Positions 50,666-59,667 of a stretch of DNA of 64,000 nt are shown here, one piece after another. The stretch is from Streptomyces sp. B93. Its GTDB lineage: Bacteria > Actinomycetota > Actinomycetes > Streptomycetales > Streptomycetaceae. The position numbers were made by a program, and so were the translations under genes. The notes beneath the pieces are model-generated. The model worked only from the letters and a program-made list of their open reading frames with translations, had not been told where the DNA came from and searched no databases. The stretch spans positions 1-64,000 of the forward strand of contig NZ_JAGPXL010000002.1 of the NCBI RefSeq assembly GCF_018070565.1, written 5' to 3'. Numbering within the stretch: position 1 is the first letter of the stretch; each line of letters opens with the position of its first letter.

Positions 50666-51522
50666 TGGCCCGCCAATCCCGTGTGGGCGACGCCCGCCAC
50701 GATCTGCCGTTGGAAGAAGACGAAGACGACGATGAGGGGCAGGCCCGCCATCAGGCCGCCGGCCATGAGCTGGGCCCACTGGATGCCGTAGGAGTTCATG
50801 ACGGTCGCGATGCCGTTGGGCATGGTCATGAGGTCGGGGTTGTTGGTCACCATGTAGGGCCACAGGAAGTTGTTCCAGGAGGCGATGAAGGTGAAGATGC
50901 CGACCGCCGCGAGGGACGGGCGGGCCAGCGGGACGACGATGGTGAAGAAGACGCGCCAGCGGCCCGCGCCGTCGATGAAGGCCGCTTCCTCCAGTTCGCG
51001 CGGGATGCCCTGGAAGAACTTGTAGAGGATGTAGACCATCGCGGCGGGCGCGCACTGCGGCAGGATCATGCCCCAGTAGGTGTCGACCATGCCCAGTTGC
51101 TGGACGGTGGTGAACAGGGGGACGCCGAGGACGGCCGGGGAGACCATCAGACCCGCCATGACGAGGCCGAGCAGGACGTTCTTGCCGCGGAACTCGGTGC
51201 GGGCGAAGCCGTATCCGGCGAGGGCGGCGACGACGAGCACGACGGTGGTGACGCAGACGGAGACCACCAGCGAGTTGACGAACCAGTTGGTGATGTTGCC
51301 GGTCTCGAAGATCGCCGTCCATGCCTGGCCGGTCCATTCCCTCGGCAGCCAGTGCGGGGGCACCTCGACGGCCTCTGTCTCGGACTTGAGGGAGGTGAAC
51401 AGGGCCCAGGCGAGCGGGGAGAGGAAGACGACGGAGACGGCCGTGCCGAGGAGGGTGAGGACGATCTGGCTGGGGGTCCAGGCCCTGCGGGGTGTCACAC
51501 GGGGCTGTGTGGCGGTGGTCAT
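50662..51522 (-). CDS. Sugar ABC transporter permease (AraQ/MalG-like)
   Basis: 286 aa, ATG 51522 overlapping the upstream permease stop (ATGA). Six-helix MalG-type permease; EAA loop EEAAFIDGAGRWRVFFTIVVPLARPSL near residues 168-200. Works with the next permease and the Tat-exported binding protein. No ATPase in the operon, so a shared MsiK-type ATPase encoded elsewhere is expected, as established for other Streptomyces oligosaccharide importers. Confidence 0.95.
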   Translation of the reverse strand: MTTATQPRVTPRRAWTPSQIVLTLLGTAVSVVFLSPLAWALFTSLKSETEAVEVPPHWLPREWTGQAWTAIFETGNITNWFVNSLVVSVCVTTVVLVVAALAGYGFARTEFRGKNVLLGLVMAGLMVSPAVLGVPLFTTVQQLGMVDTYWGMILPQCAPAAMVYILYKFFQGIPRELEEAAFIDGAGRWRVFFTIVVPLARPSLAAVGIFTFIASWNNFLWPYMVTNNPDLMTMPNGIATVMNSYGIQWAQLMAGGLMAGLPLIVVFVFFQRQIVAGVAHTGLAGQ

Positions 51523-52460
51523 CGGCCGCCCTCCTCACGGTTGCGCAGCAGCCACATCCGGGCGAGGGCGACGGCCGCGATGATCACGAAGAAGATGATG
51601 GAGATGGCGGAGGCGTAGCCCACGCGGTAGCTGGTGAAGCCCTCTTCGAGGGTGTACTGCACGAAGGTGCGGGTGCTGTTCTCCGGGCCGGGGCCGAAGT
51701 CCATCATCACCACGGCCTGGTCGAAGACCTGGAGCGAGGCGAGGATCTGGAGGGCGACGACGAGGCCGGTGATGTGGCGCAGCATCGGCAGGGTGATGTG
51801 GACGATGCGGTGCCAGGCGCCCGCGCCGTCGAGTTTGGCGGCCTCGTAGAGGTGGTCGGGGATGCCCTGGAGGGCGGCGAGGTAGAGCAGGAAGCTGAAG
51901 CCGACGGTCCACCACAGGGTGCAGATGACGACGGCGAGCATGGCGTACGACTTGTCGGTGAGCCAGGCCGTCTCGATGCCGAGGACGTGGTTCACCATGC
52001 CGGTGCCGGGGTTGAACAGCCACTGCCACAGGTTGGCGGCGACGGTGGAGGGCAGCAGGAAGGGGGCGAAGAAGCAGAGCCGCCAGAGCCATTTGCCGCG
52101 CTCGATGTGGTGGGCGAGCATCGCGAGGAGGAAGGCGAGGACGGTGATGCAGGGCACGACGAGGAGGGTGAAGTACGCGCTGTGGCCGAGCGCTTCCCAC
52201 ATCAGGTCGTCCTTGAGGGCCTCGCGGTAGTTGTCGAGGCCGACGAAGCCGGCGCCGTCGCCGGAGATGTTGGCGTCGGTGAAGCTGAGGTAGAGGCCGC
52301 GCAGCAGGGGCCAGATCACGAAGAGGGCGAAGAGGGCGAGGAACGGGGCGACGAACCAGCCGCCGTGCTGGAAGCCCTGTCTGCGGCGGGTGGTGGCGCT
52401 GGGCGCGGCGGTCCTGGTGCGGGCGGGCGCGATGACGGTCTCTGCGCTGGTCGTGGTCAT
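51519..52460 (-). CDS. Sugar ABC transporter permease (AraP/MalF-like)
   Basis: 313 aa, ATG 52460 overlapping the binding-protein stop (ATGA). Long N-terminal cytoplasmic part, then helices starting GGWFVAPFLALFALFVIWPLL. EAA loop YEAAKLDGAGAWHRIVHITLPML. Partner of the AraQ-like permease. Confidence 0.95.
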   Translation of the reverse strand: MTTTSAETVIAPARTRTAAPSATTRRRQGFQHGGWFVAPFLALFALFVIWPLLRGLYLSFTDANISGDGAGFVGLDNYREALKDDLMWEALGHSAYFTLLVVPCITVLAFLLAMLAHHIERGKWLWRLCFFAPFLLPSTVAANLWQWLFNPGTGMVNHVLGIETAWLTDKSYAMLAVVICTLWWTVGFSFLLYLAALQGIPDHLYEAAKLDGAGAWHRIVHITLPMLRHITGLVVALQILASLQVFDQAVVMMDFGPGPENSTRTFVQYTLEEGFTSYRVGYASAISIIFFVIIAAVALARMWLLRNREEGGR

Positions 52461-53815
52461 GCGACCGCACCTCCCTGCGCGGCGGTCCGGCCGTCCATGG
52501 GGTTGGGCATGGCGAGCAGTTGGGTGAGGGCGCCCTTCATGCGGCGGGCGACGGCTTCGGGTTTCGCGGAACCGGTGGTGGCGGAGACGACGATGGGGCC
52601 GACGCGCTGGGCGAGGATGCCGGTGGACCCCGCGAACCAGACCTTGGGTTCGGTGGCCTGGTGGTCCATGGCCGTGACGTACTCGCTCTGTGGGTTGAGC
52701 TGTTGGTACCCGGGGGTGGAGAGGGTGGGCGTGTGGGCGGGGATGTGGCCGCCGGCGGCCCAGACCCGGGCGTTCTGGACGATGTAGGCGGCGAGTTGGT
52801 GGGCGGCCTCGTTGGTGGCGCCGCCGCGGCCGGACTGGTGGGGCAGGACGAAGGCGTGCGACTCTGCGTGGGTGGCCTGCCGGCCGAAGACGGGCGGCAG
52901 GGGGGTGGCGCCGTACTCGACCTCGGCGCCGTCGAAGACGGGTACGGACCAGTTGCCCTCCCAGACGAAGGGGGAGCCGTTGATGAACTGTTCGGCGCCC
53001 GCCCCGCCGCCGAAGTTGGGGTTGGCGTAGCCGTCGGCGACGTGCCGGCGCAGGAACTCGAGGACCTGGGTGGCCTTGTCGGTGTCGAAGGTGACGTCGG
53101 TGTTGGCGTCGTTGAACCAGGTGCCGCCGAGCTGGGTGTAGAAGGCGACGAAGAACCACCACTGGAAGTTCTGGTCGTTGTGCCAGAAGCCGATGGTCTG
53201 GAGGCCGTCCTTGGTGGCTTGTTTCGCCTGCTTGAGGACGTCGAACCAGTCGTCGGCCGAGGTGACGGCGGCCATCGTGCCGTCGGTGTCGAGGAGGCCC
53301 GCCTGGGTGAGGACGTCCTTGCGGTAGAAGCAGAGCTGTACGTGGATGTCGAGGGGGAGGGCGTAGAGCTTGCCGTCGATGACGGCGCGTTTCCACAGGT
53401 CGGGGTTGAAGTCGGCTTCCCGGACGCCGTACTTGGCGAGCAGTTCGACGTCCCAGGGGTCGAGGAGGCGGCCGGGTGAGAAGCCGGTGACCCGGCCGAG
53501 GTGCATGACGCCGAGGTCGGGGGCGCGGTTGCCGGCCGCCGCCATGGCGAGCTTGGTGTAGAAGGGGTTGCCCCACTGGAGGGTGGAGTCCTTGACGTCG
53601 ATGCCGGGGTTCGCCTGGCGGAAGGCGTCCAGCATCGCGATCATGTTGTAGCCGTCGCCGCCGCTGAAGAGGTTCCAGTAGCGCACCCGGGCGTCCGCCC
53701 CGGAGGCGAGCGCGTCGGCCCCGGTGCCGAGCGCCGCGAAGCCGAAGCTTCCGGCGACGGTCAAACCGCCTGCTGCCGCGAGTAGTTGCCTGCGATTGAG
53801 GCCAGGTCGTCCCAT
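52457..53815 (-). CDS. Oligosaccharide-binding protein of ABC transporter, Tat signal
   Basis: 452 aa, ATG 53815. N-terminal LNRRQLLAAAGGLTVAG is a twin-arginine signal, with no lipobox cysteine, so anchoring may be by the uncleaved segment. Family 1 extracellular binding fold (RVRYWNLFSGGDGYNMIAMLDAFRQANPGIDV, NRAPDLGVMHLGRVTGFS, GYANPNFGGGAGAEQFINGSPFVWEGNW). Tryptophan and tyrosine rich, as for oligosaccharide binders. First gene of the arabino-oligosaccharide unit; the substrate is inferred from the GH43 and GH51 genes downstream. Confidence 0.92.
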   Translation of the reverse strand: MGRPGLNRRQLLAAAGGLTVAGSFGFAALGTGADALASGADARVRYWNLFSGGDGYNMIAMLDAFRQANPGIDVKDSTLQWGNPFYTKLAMAAAGNRAPDLGVMHLGRVTGFSPGRLLDPWDVELLAKYGVREADFNPDLWKRAVIDGKLYALPLDIHVQLCFYRKDVLTQAGLLDTDGTMAAVTSADDWFDVLKQAKQATKDGLQTIGFWHNDQNFQWWFFVAFYTQLGGTWFNDANTDVTFDTDKATQVLEFLRRHVADGYANPNFGGGAGAEQFINGSPFVWEGNWSVPVFDGAEVEYGATPLPPVFGRQATHAESHAFVLPHQSGRGGATNEAAHQLAAYIVQNARVWAAGGHIPAHTPTLSTPGYQQLNPQSEYVTAMDHQATEPKVWFAGSTGILAQRVGPIVVSATTGSAKPEAVARRMKGALTQLLAMPNPMDGRTAAQGGAVA

Positions 53816-53864
53816 TGCCTGCCCTTACTGTTCATGTTTGACCAGAGATGTACACCCACACAGA

Positions 53865-53872
53865 AAGCGCTT
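53865..53872 (-). promoter_or_regulatory. LacI-type operator-like palindrome
   Basis: AAGCGCTT within GAAAGCGCTTAC, directly beside regulon box 4 and about 50 nt before the binding-protein start. The GAAAGCGCTTTC form is typical of LacI-family operators in actinobacterial sugar operons. No lacI gene is in this window. Confidence 0.4.
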
Positions 53873-53874
53873 AC

Positions 53875-53889
53875 GTTCGAGATATCGGA
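53875..53889 (-). promoter_or_regulatory. Regulon box 4
   Basis: On the minus strand TCCGATATCTCGAAC, a weaker match to CGAAA-N3-CGAAC with the CGAAC half intact. Lies 60 nt before the binding-protein start codon. Confidence 0.5.
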
Positions 53890-53978
53890 TACCGCTCGTA
53901 ACTTCGAACGGGACCGTAAGGTCGTGGGACGCGGCCGTCAATGGATCGGACAGAACTTTGTGAAACCCCGGTCGCCTC

Positions 53979-54018
53979 CGACAGGCCACGATCACCGTTC
54001 GACAGGCCACGGTCACCG
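53979..54018 (+). repeat. 19-bp direct repeat, 21-bp period, upstream of MAB_1171c operon
   Basis: CGACAGGCCACGATCACCG (53979-53997) and CGACAGGCCACGGTCACCG (54000-54018), one mismatch. The period equals two helical turns. They end 72 nt before the first start codon of the operon and are likely regulator-binding sites. Confidence 0.65.
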
Positions 54019-54090
54019 GATGGCATGACGCGGACCGATTCCGCCGCGTACGCTCGAACGACCGCCACGTGGCGGCCAGAAGGGGGGCAG

Positions 54091-55329
54091 ATGGACGTCG
54101 CGAGCGCGCTGACGGCGGCACTGGGACCCGCCGAGTTCGTCAGCGGGTTCTACACCTCGTTCTGGTGGGTACCGGCCGGTGTCCTGGCCGTGGCCCTGGC
54201 GCTCAAACTGCCGACCATCATCCGGCTCTGGGACGATCCGCTGCTGCGTGCCGTCGGCGGTCTGCTGCTGCTCGCCTGCGCGGTGTTCGTGTTCGTCGCG
54301 CCCTCGACCATCGCCTGGGTCAACCGGATCACCGGGGTCCCGAACATCTCGGCGCCGTGGGTGTACTCGCTGCTCACCGCCTACTCCGGGGCCTGCCTCT
54401 GGCTGATCACCGCCTGGCGCAACGGACTGTCCGACCAGTCGGCCACCACCCGGCGCACCCGGCGCTGGGTCGTCACCGCCTACTCGGGCGTGATCGTCGC
54501 GCTGTGGGTGCTGTTCCTCCTGGCCGACGTCCCCGAGGAACGTCTGCGCGACCTGGACACCTACTACGCCAACACCCCGTTCATGCGCGAGGAGATCCTG
54601 CTCTACCTGCTCGCGCACACCACGGCCGCGCTAGTCACCTCGAAGCTGATCCGCAACTGGATCCGCGCCGACGGACTCGACGCCTGGCTGCGCTGGGGGC
54701 TGAAGTTCCTCGGCCTCGGGTACGCCCTCAACCTGGTCTTCGACGCGGTGAAGCTGACGGCGGTGGTGGCCCGCTGGACCGGCCGGGACCTGGACTGGCT
54801 CAACATGAACGTCGCCCCGCCGGTGGCCTGTCTGTCCGCCGTACTGATCGCGGTCGGCTTCATCCTGCCGCACGCCGGGCAGTACCTGCACGGCCGCTGG
54901 CGCATCCGGCTCGCCCACCACCAGTTGCGGCCCCTCTACCTGCTGATGCGCACCGCCACCGGCGAGCGCGTCCCCCTCGTGCTGCGCGCCAGCCCCGAAC
55001 TGCGCCTGATCCGCCGGGAGACGTTCATCCGCGACGCGCTGCTGCCGCTCGCCCAGCGCCTCGACGGCGACCTGCGCGCACGGTCCTACGACGCCGCCCG
55101 CGGCCTCGGCTTCCCGCCGGACCGCGCCAAGGCCCTCGCCGCCGCCGTCGCGGTCCTCGAGGCGGTCGACGCCGGACCGCGCGCCCCCGACGACACCGCC
55201 GTCCCCGACACCACGGACCTGCTCCAGGAGATCGTCACCGTCTCCCGGGCACTGCGACGGCCCGACGACATCCGGGCGGTGCGCGCCCGCGCCGCCCTTC
55301 CGGAGGGCAGCGTGAGCGTCATGGAGTGA
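54091..55329 (+). CDS. MAB_1171c-like multi-pass membrane protein, paralogue 1
   Basis: 412 aa, ATG 54091 preceded by AGGGGGG. Seven or so hydrophobic segments fill residues 25-300 (VPAGVLAVALALKLP, AVGGLLLLACAVFVFVAPSTIAWV, VVTAYSGVIVALWVLFLLADVP, GLKFLGLGYALNLVFDAV, VACLSAVLIAVGFILPHAGQYL); the last 110 residues are soluble, Arg/Asp-rich and cytoplasmic. A conserved loop DLDTYYANTPF (154-164) recurs in both downstream paralogues, as does TAVVARWTG. Known to me only as a family of putative transporters or sensors. Separate by 82 nt from the zinc-peptidase gene. Confidence 0.85.
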   Translation: MDVASALTAALGPAEFVSGFYTSFWWVPAGVLAVALALKLPTIIRLWDDPLLRAVGGLLLLACAVFVFVAPSTIAWVNRITGVPNISAPWVYSLLTAYSGACLWLITAWRNGLSDQSATTRRTRRWVVTAYSGVIVALWVLFLLADVPEERLRDLDTYYANTPFMREEILLYLLAHTTAALVTSKLIRNWIRADGLDAWLRWGLKFLGLGYALNLVFDAVKLTAVVARWTGRDLDWLNMNVAPPVACLSAVLIAVGFILPHAGQYLHGRWRIRLAHHQLRPLYLLMRTATGERVPLVLRASPELRLIRRETFIRDALLPLAQRLDGDLRARSYDAARGLGFPPDRAKALAAAVAVLEAVDAGPRAPDDTAVPDTTDLLQEIVTVSRALRRPDDIRAVRARAALPEGSVSVME

Positions 55330-55411
55330 CCGCGAAGGTGGCTGAGGCCTCACCCGTCTTGGCATAGTGCACAAGTGACCGCGCGAGGACCCGCGGAGCA
55401 GGGAGTGAAGG

Positions 55412-55918
55412 GTGCGTACGAGGAAGGAGATGCGTCGCCTCGCTGACGCCCTCATCGACCCCATACGGGTGCCGGTGCCGGCCGACCCCGAGGTGCTGTT
55501 CGAGGCGCTCGTCGCCTCCGTCAGCGCCTGGCGGGGGCGCTCGGTGACCGTTCACCGGCGGGCCTTCCCGCCGCACACCGCGAGCGGGCTGTGGCTGGAG
55601 CGCGAGGCCCACGACGACGTCATCATCGACGAGCGGGCCGCGGTGTGGCACCAGATCGTCATCTTCTGCCACGAGGTGTGGCACATGCACCGACGGCTCG
55701 CCGACGCACCCGCCGACCCGGCCCGGCGCCAACTGGTGGCTGCCCGGACCGACTTCAGCCTGGCCGAGGAGCAGGAGGCGGACCGCTTCGGCATGCTGAT
55801 GGGGCGTCGGCTGCGGAGCTGGCTGGACGCCTCCTCCGACTGCACGGACGACGACGACAACCAGGACCTCGCCGGACGCATCGGGGCCGCCCTCAACTAC
55901 CGCGGGACCCGGAGATGA
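55412..55918 (+). CDS. ImmA/IrrE-like zinc metallopeptidase
   Basis: 168 aa from GTG, ribosome-binding site GGAGTGAAGG. Gluzincin motif HEVWH (87-91) and a probable third ligand Glu in AEEQEADRFGM (119-129). No helix-turn-helix domain. ImmA/IrrE enzymes cleave repressors or anti-factors on a signal; in Streptomyces such single-domain forms often adjoin XRE and MAB_1171c genes and are labelled toxin-like. The next gene starts within its stop codon (ATGA), so it is coupled to membrane paralogue 2. Confidence 0.87.
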   Translation: MRTRKEMRRLADALIDPIRVPVPADPEVLFEALVASVSAWRGRSVTVHRRAFPPHTASGLWLEREAHDDVIIDERAAVWHQIVIFCHEVWHMHRRLADAPADPARRQLVAARTDFSLAEEQEADRFGMLMGRRLRSWLDASSDCTDDDDNQDLAGRIGAALNYRGTRR

Positions 55919-57099
55919 GCGGCCTGATCAACTACGCCAGCTGCACCGTGCTCTGGCTCGCCCTGCTGCTCAAGGCGCCCGACCTGGTCCGGCACCGCGG
56001 CGACCCGTACCTGCGGACGATCTGCGCCGTGCTGGGCCTGGCCGGGATGTGCTTCTTCCTCGGGGCGCCCCCCACGGTCGGCGCCGTCAACGCCCTCGGC
56101 GGCATCCCCAACCTGGCCGCGCCGCTCACCTACGCGGCCATCACCGCGTACTGCGCCGCCTCCCAGGTACTCATCGTCTACTGGCGCGGCGGCCCCCGGG
56201 TGCACCGCACCGCCCGCCGCTGGATCCTCGCCTACGCCGGTGTCGTCGCCGGTGTCGCGATCACGTTCGCGCTCGGCGACGCGCCCGTGGAACGCCGCAC
56301 CGACCTGGACACCTACTACGCGACCACCCCGTTCATCGCCGAGATGATCGTGCTCTACCTGGTCGCCCACCTCACCGCGGTCAGCGTCACCACGGTCTCG
56401 GCGCTGCGCTGGGCCCGCCATGTGACCGGCTGGCTGCGGGCCGGGCTGATCGTCCTCGGCGTCGGTTCGCTGTGCAACTCCGGCTACAGCGTGAGCAAGC
56501 TCGTCGCCGTGGTCGCCCGCTGGTGCGGCTACGACTGGTCGGCGCTCGGCACCACCGTCGCACCCGCGGCGGCGGGGCTCGGCGCCCTGGTCACCGTCAC
56601 CGGTGTCATGCTCCCGCTCACCGCGCCCCGCATCGCCGAATGCCGACGCGCCCGGCGCACGTACGCGCGTCTGGCGCCCCTGGAACGCGCTCTGGACGAC
56701 CTCCTCACCCGCCGCTCGCTGCGCCTGCCCCGGCCCCGGTTCGCGGCCCCCGGCACCCTGCTGATGTGGCGTCAGACCAGCATCCACAACGCGCTCAGCC
56801 ACCTCGACGTCTACTTCGACCGGTCCCTGTACGACCGCACCCTGGGCGCCGCGCTGGACGCCACCGGCTCCCCGGAGCGCGCCCGCGCCACCGCCTGGGC
56901 CGCGGTCATCGTCGCCGCCGCCCGGGAGGACGCCCGCCGGGACCCGACCGCCCTGCCGCCGCTCGACCGGACCGAGCGGCTGCCGGAGCCGCTGCCCGGA
57001 CCGGCCGACCTGACCCGCATCGCCGACGCCCTGGCCGACGCCGCCCTCATCGCGTCCGCGCCCGTCCCGACCGGCACCACCACGACGGGCAGCACATGA
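55915..57099 (+). CDS. MAB_1171c-like multi-pass membrane protein, paralogue 2
   Basis: 394 aa, ATG 55915 overlapping the peptidase stop. Same plan as paralogue 1 without its first 20 residues: helices up to about residue 240, the loop DLDTYYATTPF, the KLVAVVARWCG segment and a soluble C-terminal part of about 150 residues (LDDLLTRRSLRLPRPRF, MWRQTSIHNALSHLDVYFD). The segment around WRQTSIHNAL corresponds to LIRRETFIRDAL in paralogue 1 and LHWREVSIHDAL in paralogue 3, a shared cytoplasmic motif. Function unknown. Confidence 0.83.
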   Translation: MSGLINYASCTVLWLALLLKAPDLVRHRGDPYLRTICAVLGLAGMCFFLGAPPTVGAVNALGGIPNLAAPLTYAAITAYCAASQVLIVYWRGGPRVHRTARRWILAYAGVVAGVAITFALGDAPVERRTDLDTYYATTPFIAEMIVLYLVAHLTAVSVTTVSALRWARHVTGWLRAGLIVLGVGSLCNSGYSVSKLVAVVARWCGYDWSALGTTVAPAAAGLGALVTVTGVMLPLTAPRIAECRRARRTYARLAPLERALDDLLTRRSLRLPRPRFAAPGTLLMWRQTSIHNALSHLDVYFDRSLYDRTLGAALDATGSPERARATAWAAVIVAAAREDARRDPTALPPLDRTERLPEPLPGPADLTRIADALADAALIASAPVPTGTTTTGST

Positions 57100-58286
57100 A
57101 CCAGACCATGAGTTACGTCGTCTACCTCGCGGCCGCCGTGCTCGCCCTGGCGGGCATCCTGCTGTTCCGCCGCCCCCGCAACCCCCTGACCCTGTCCACC
57201 TGCGTGGCCATCGCCCTCGGCGCGCTCGTCTTCATCTGCTCCGCCCCCCTGACCCTGGCCGCCGTCAACGACCTCACGGGCATCCCGAACTTCGGCGCGC
57301 CGCTGACGTACGGCATGCTCACCGCGTACAGCTGTGCGCTGCTCATCCTGCTGATCAACTGGCGGGGCGGGCCGCGCGAACGGGTACGGCTGATGGTGCT
57401 GCGCAGCATGGCCGCCTACGGGCTGCTGGTGATCGCCATCGTGCTGCTGTTCGCCCTCGGCGACGCGGACACCGAACGGCTCCGCGACCTCGACACCTAC
57501 TACGCCAACACGCCGTTCGTGCGGGAGATGATCCTGCTCTACCTGCTCGGGCACAGCGCGGCGACCCTCACCATGGCCGCGGTGTGCGTCAAGTGGGCGC
57601 GTGAGGTCGGCGGGCTGCTGCGGCTCGGGCTGTGGCTGATCGTCGGCGGCGCGATGGTCGACGTGACCGGCTTCCAGCTGACCAAGTACACGGCGGTCGT
57701 CGCCCGGTGGACCGGCCATGACCTCGACGGCCTGTCCACCACCGTCGCCCCGCCGATGGCCTCGCTCGCCGCGCTGCTCTGCTCGGCCGGGTTCGTGCTG
57801 CCCCGGCTGCTGCCGTCCCTCGCCGCGCACTGGCGCGGGCTCAGCGACCACCGCCGGCTGGCCCCGCTGTGGTCCCTGGTCCGGCATGTCTCCACCTCCC
57901 CCAAGCCGCCGACGTCCTGGTGGGACCTGCCGCAGACCCGGCTGCACTGGCGGGAGGTGTCCATCCACGACGCGCTGCTCGCCCTGGCCCCCTACTTCGA
58001 CGACCAGGTCCGGGTCCGGGCCGAGGACGCCGCCCTGCGCTCGGGCCACTCCCCCCACGAGGCGCGGGTCGCCGCCGAGGCGGCCATGCTCACCGACGCC
58101 GCGCGCCGGGCCGCCGCCCGTCAGACGCCCCTCGACAAGCCCAGCACGTACCGTCTCCACGCCACCCAGGTCTCCGGCACGAGCGGACTGGTGGAGCTGG
58201 CCCGGGCCCTGCACCGCTCACCCACCGCCATACGTGAAAATACGGTGAACGCCGCGCCGGAATCCGAGGAGCCCCATGTCGCGTAG
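57096..58286 (+). CDS. MAB_1171c-like multi-pass membrane protein, paralogue 3
   Basis: 396 aa, ATG 57096 overlapping the stop of paralogue 2; a second ATG is at 57108. N-terminal helix SYVVYLAAAVLALAGILLF, then the same set of membrane segments, DLDTYYANTPF loop, YTAVVARWTG and cytoplasmic tail with REVSIHDALLALAPYFDDQV. Its last 11 nt overlap the FAD-enzyme gene. Closer to paralogue 1 than to 2 in the central loop. Confidence 0.83.
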   Translation: MNQTMSYVVYLAAAVLALAGILLFRRPRNPLTLSTCVAIALGALVFICSAPLTLAAVNDLTGIPNFGAPLTYGMLTAYSCALLILLINWRGGPRERVRLMVLRSMAAYGLLVIAIVLLFALGDADTERLRDLDTYYANTPFVREMILLYLLGHSAATLTMAAVCVKWAREVGGLLRLGLWLIVGGAMVDVTGFQLTKYTAVVARWTGHDLDGLSTTVAPPMASLAALLCSAGFVLPRLLPSLAAHWRGLSDHRRLAPLWSLVRHVSTSPKPPTSWWDLPQTRLHWREVSIHDALLALAPYFDDQVRVRAEDAALRSGHSPHEARVAAEAAMLTDAARRAAARQTPLDKPSTYRLHATQVSGTSGLVELARALHRSPTAIRENTVNAAPESEEPHVA

Positions 58287-59658
58287 AGCTGTCGTCATCG
58301 GTGCGGGCCTGGCGGGCCTGCTGGCCGCGGCGGCCCTGTCCACCGCCGTGGACGAAGTGGTCGTGCTGGACCGCGACGACCTGCCGGAGGGGCCGGAGCA
58401 CCGCAAGGGGCTGCCCCAGGGCCGCCATGCGCACCTCCTCATGGCCGGGGGGCTCGCCGCCATCGAGGAGCTGGTGCCGGGCGTCAGCGTGCGGGAGCGG
58501 CTCCTCGACGCCGGGGCGCACGAGATCTCCCTCAGCTCCGGCATGGTCGCCCTCACCCCGGAGGGCTGGCTGCACCGCTGGCGCCGCGAGGGACCCAGCA
58601 TGATCACGTGCAGCCGGGCACTGCTGGACTGGGTGGTGCGGGACGCGGTCACCGGCAGCACCCGCGCCGAGGTCCGCAGGGCCGCCGTGACCGAACTGGT
58701 GGGCGACGCGGGGCGGGTGCGCGGCGTACGCCTCGACGGGGACACGGAGCTGGCCGCCGATCTCGTCGTCGACGCCGGCGGGCGCGGCTCACGCGTCACG
58801 ACCTGGCTGGCCGGGCTCGGAGTGACCGGCATCCGGGAGCGCACCGTCGACTCCGGCCTGGTCAACGCCACCCGTGTGTACCGGGTCCCGGACGGCGCGG
58901 CCCGCTTCCCGCTGACGATCGTCCACGCGAACCCGTATGTGTCGCGGCCCGGCCGCAGCGGCATGGTGCTGCCCATCGAGGGCGACCGCTGGATGGTCAG
59001 TCTCGCCGGAACCCGCGGCGGCGAACCGCCCGCCGACCCCGAGGGGTTCCTCCGGTACACGCTCGACCTGCCCGACCCGATAGTCGGGCGGCTGATCTCC
59101 GGGGCGGAACCGCTCACCGGCATCCACATCAGCCGCTCCACCAGCAACGTCCGCCGCTATCTGGAGAAGGCGCCGCGCTGGCCGGAGGGTCTGGTGGTGC
59201 TCGGGGACGCGCTGGCCACCTTCAACCCGGCCTACGGGCAGGGCATGTCCGTCGCCGCGATGGGCGCGCGGGTGCTCGCCGCCGAGGTGCGGCGCGACGG
59301 CGTCACCGCGGCCGGGCTCGCGCGGCGGGTGCAGCGCGGGGTGGGGCGGTCGGTGGACGCGGCCTGGTCCATGGCGGTCAGTCAGGACGTGCTGTACCCC
59401 GGGGTACGGGGCGGGCGCCCGGGGGCCGGGGACCGCCTCGTCACCGCGTACACGCGCCGCATGATGAAGGCGGCGACCGGGTCCTACGCAGCGGCGTCCG
59501 CCGTCTGGGACGTCACCAGCATGCGCACCGGTCCCAAGCGGCTGTTCAGCCCCGGCGCGCTGCTCGCCGCCCTCGCGGGGTCACCGTTGCCGCCGCCCGC
59601 GGGGGCGCCGTTGACGCCGGGTGAGCGGAAGGTCCTGGCGGCGCTGGACCGCACCTGA
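58276..59658 (+). CDS. FAD-dependent oxidoreductase/monooxygenase-like
   Basis: 460 aa, ATG 58276 within the end of the preceding gene. N-terminal FAD-binding GxGxxG (residues 9-14, VVIGAGLAGL) and the second FAD motif VVLGDALATFNPAYGQGMSVAAMGA near residue 310. Resembles LasC-type epoxidases and geranylgeranyl reductase-like proteins. A C-terminal helix-rich part has MMKAATGSYAAASAVWDV. Coupled to three membrane proteins, so its substrate may be membrane-located (a lipid, isoprenoid or quinone). Convergent with the SMP-30 gene 9 nt away. Confidence 0.85.
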   Translation: MSRRAVVIGAGLAGLLAAAALSTAVDEVVVLDRDDLPEGPEHRKGLPQGRHAHLLMAGGLAAIEELVPGVSVRERLLDAGAHEISLSSGMVALTPEGWLHRWRREGPSMITCSRALLDWVVRDAVTGSTRAEVRRAAVTELVGDAGRVRGVRLDGDTELAADLVVDAGGRGSRVTTWLAGLGVTGIRERTVDSGLVNATRVYRVPDGAARFPLTIVHANPYVSRPGRSGMVLPIEGDRWMVSLAGTRGGEPPADPEGFLRYTLDLPDPIVGRLISGAEPLTGIHISRSTSNVRRYLEKAPRWPEGLVVLGDALATFNPAYGQGMSVAAMGARVLAAEVRRDGVTAAGLARRVQRGVGRSVDAAWSMAVSQDVLYPGVRGGRPGAGDRLVTAYTRRMMKAATGSYAAASAVWDVTSMRTGPKRLFSPGALLAALAGSPLPPPAGAPLTPGERKVLAALDRT

Positions 59659-59667
59659 CCCGACCGG

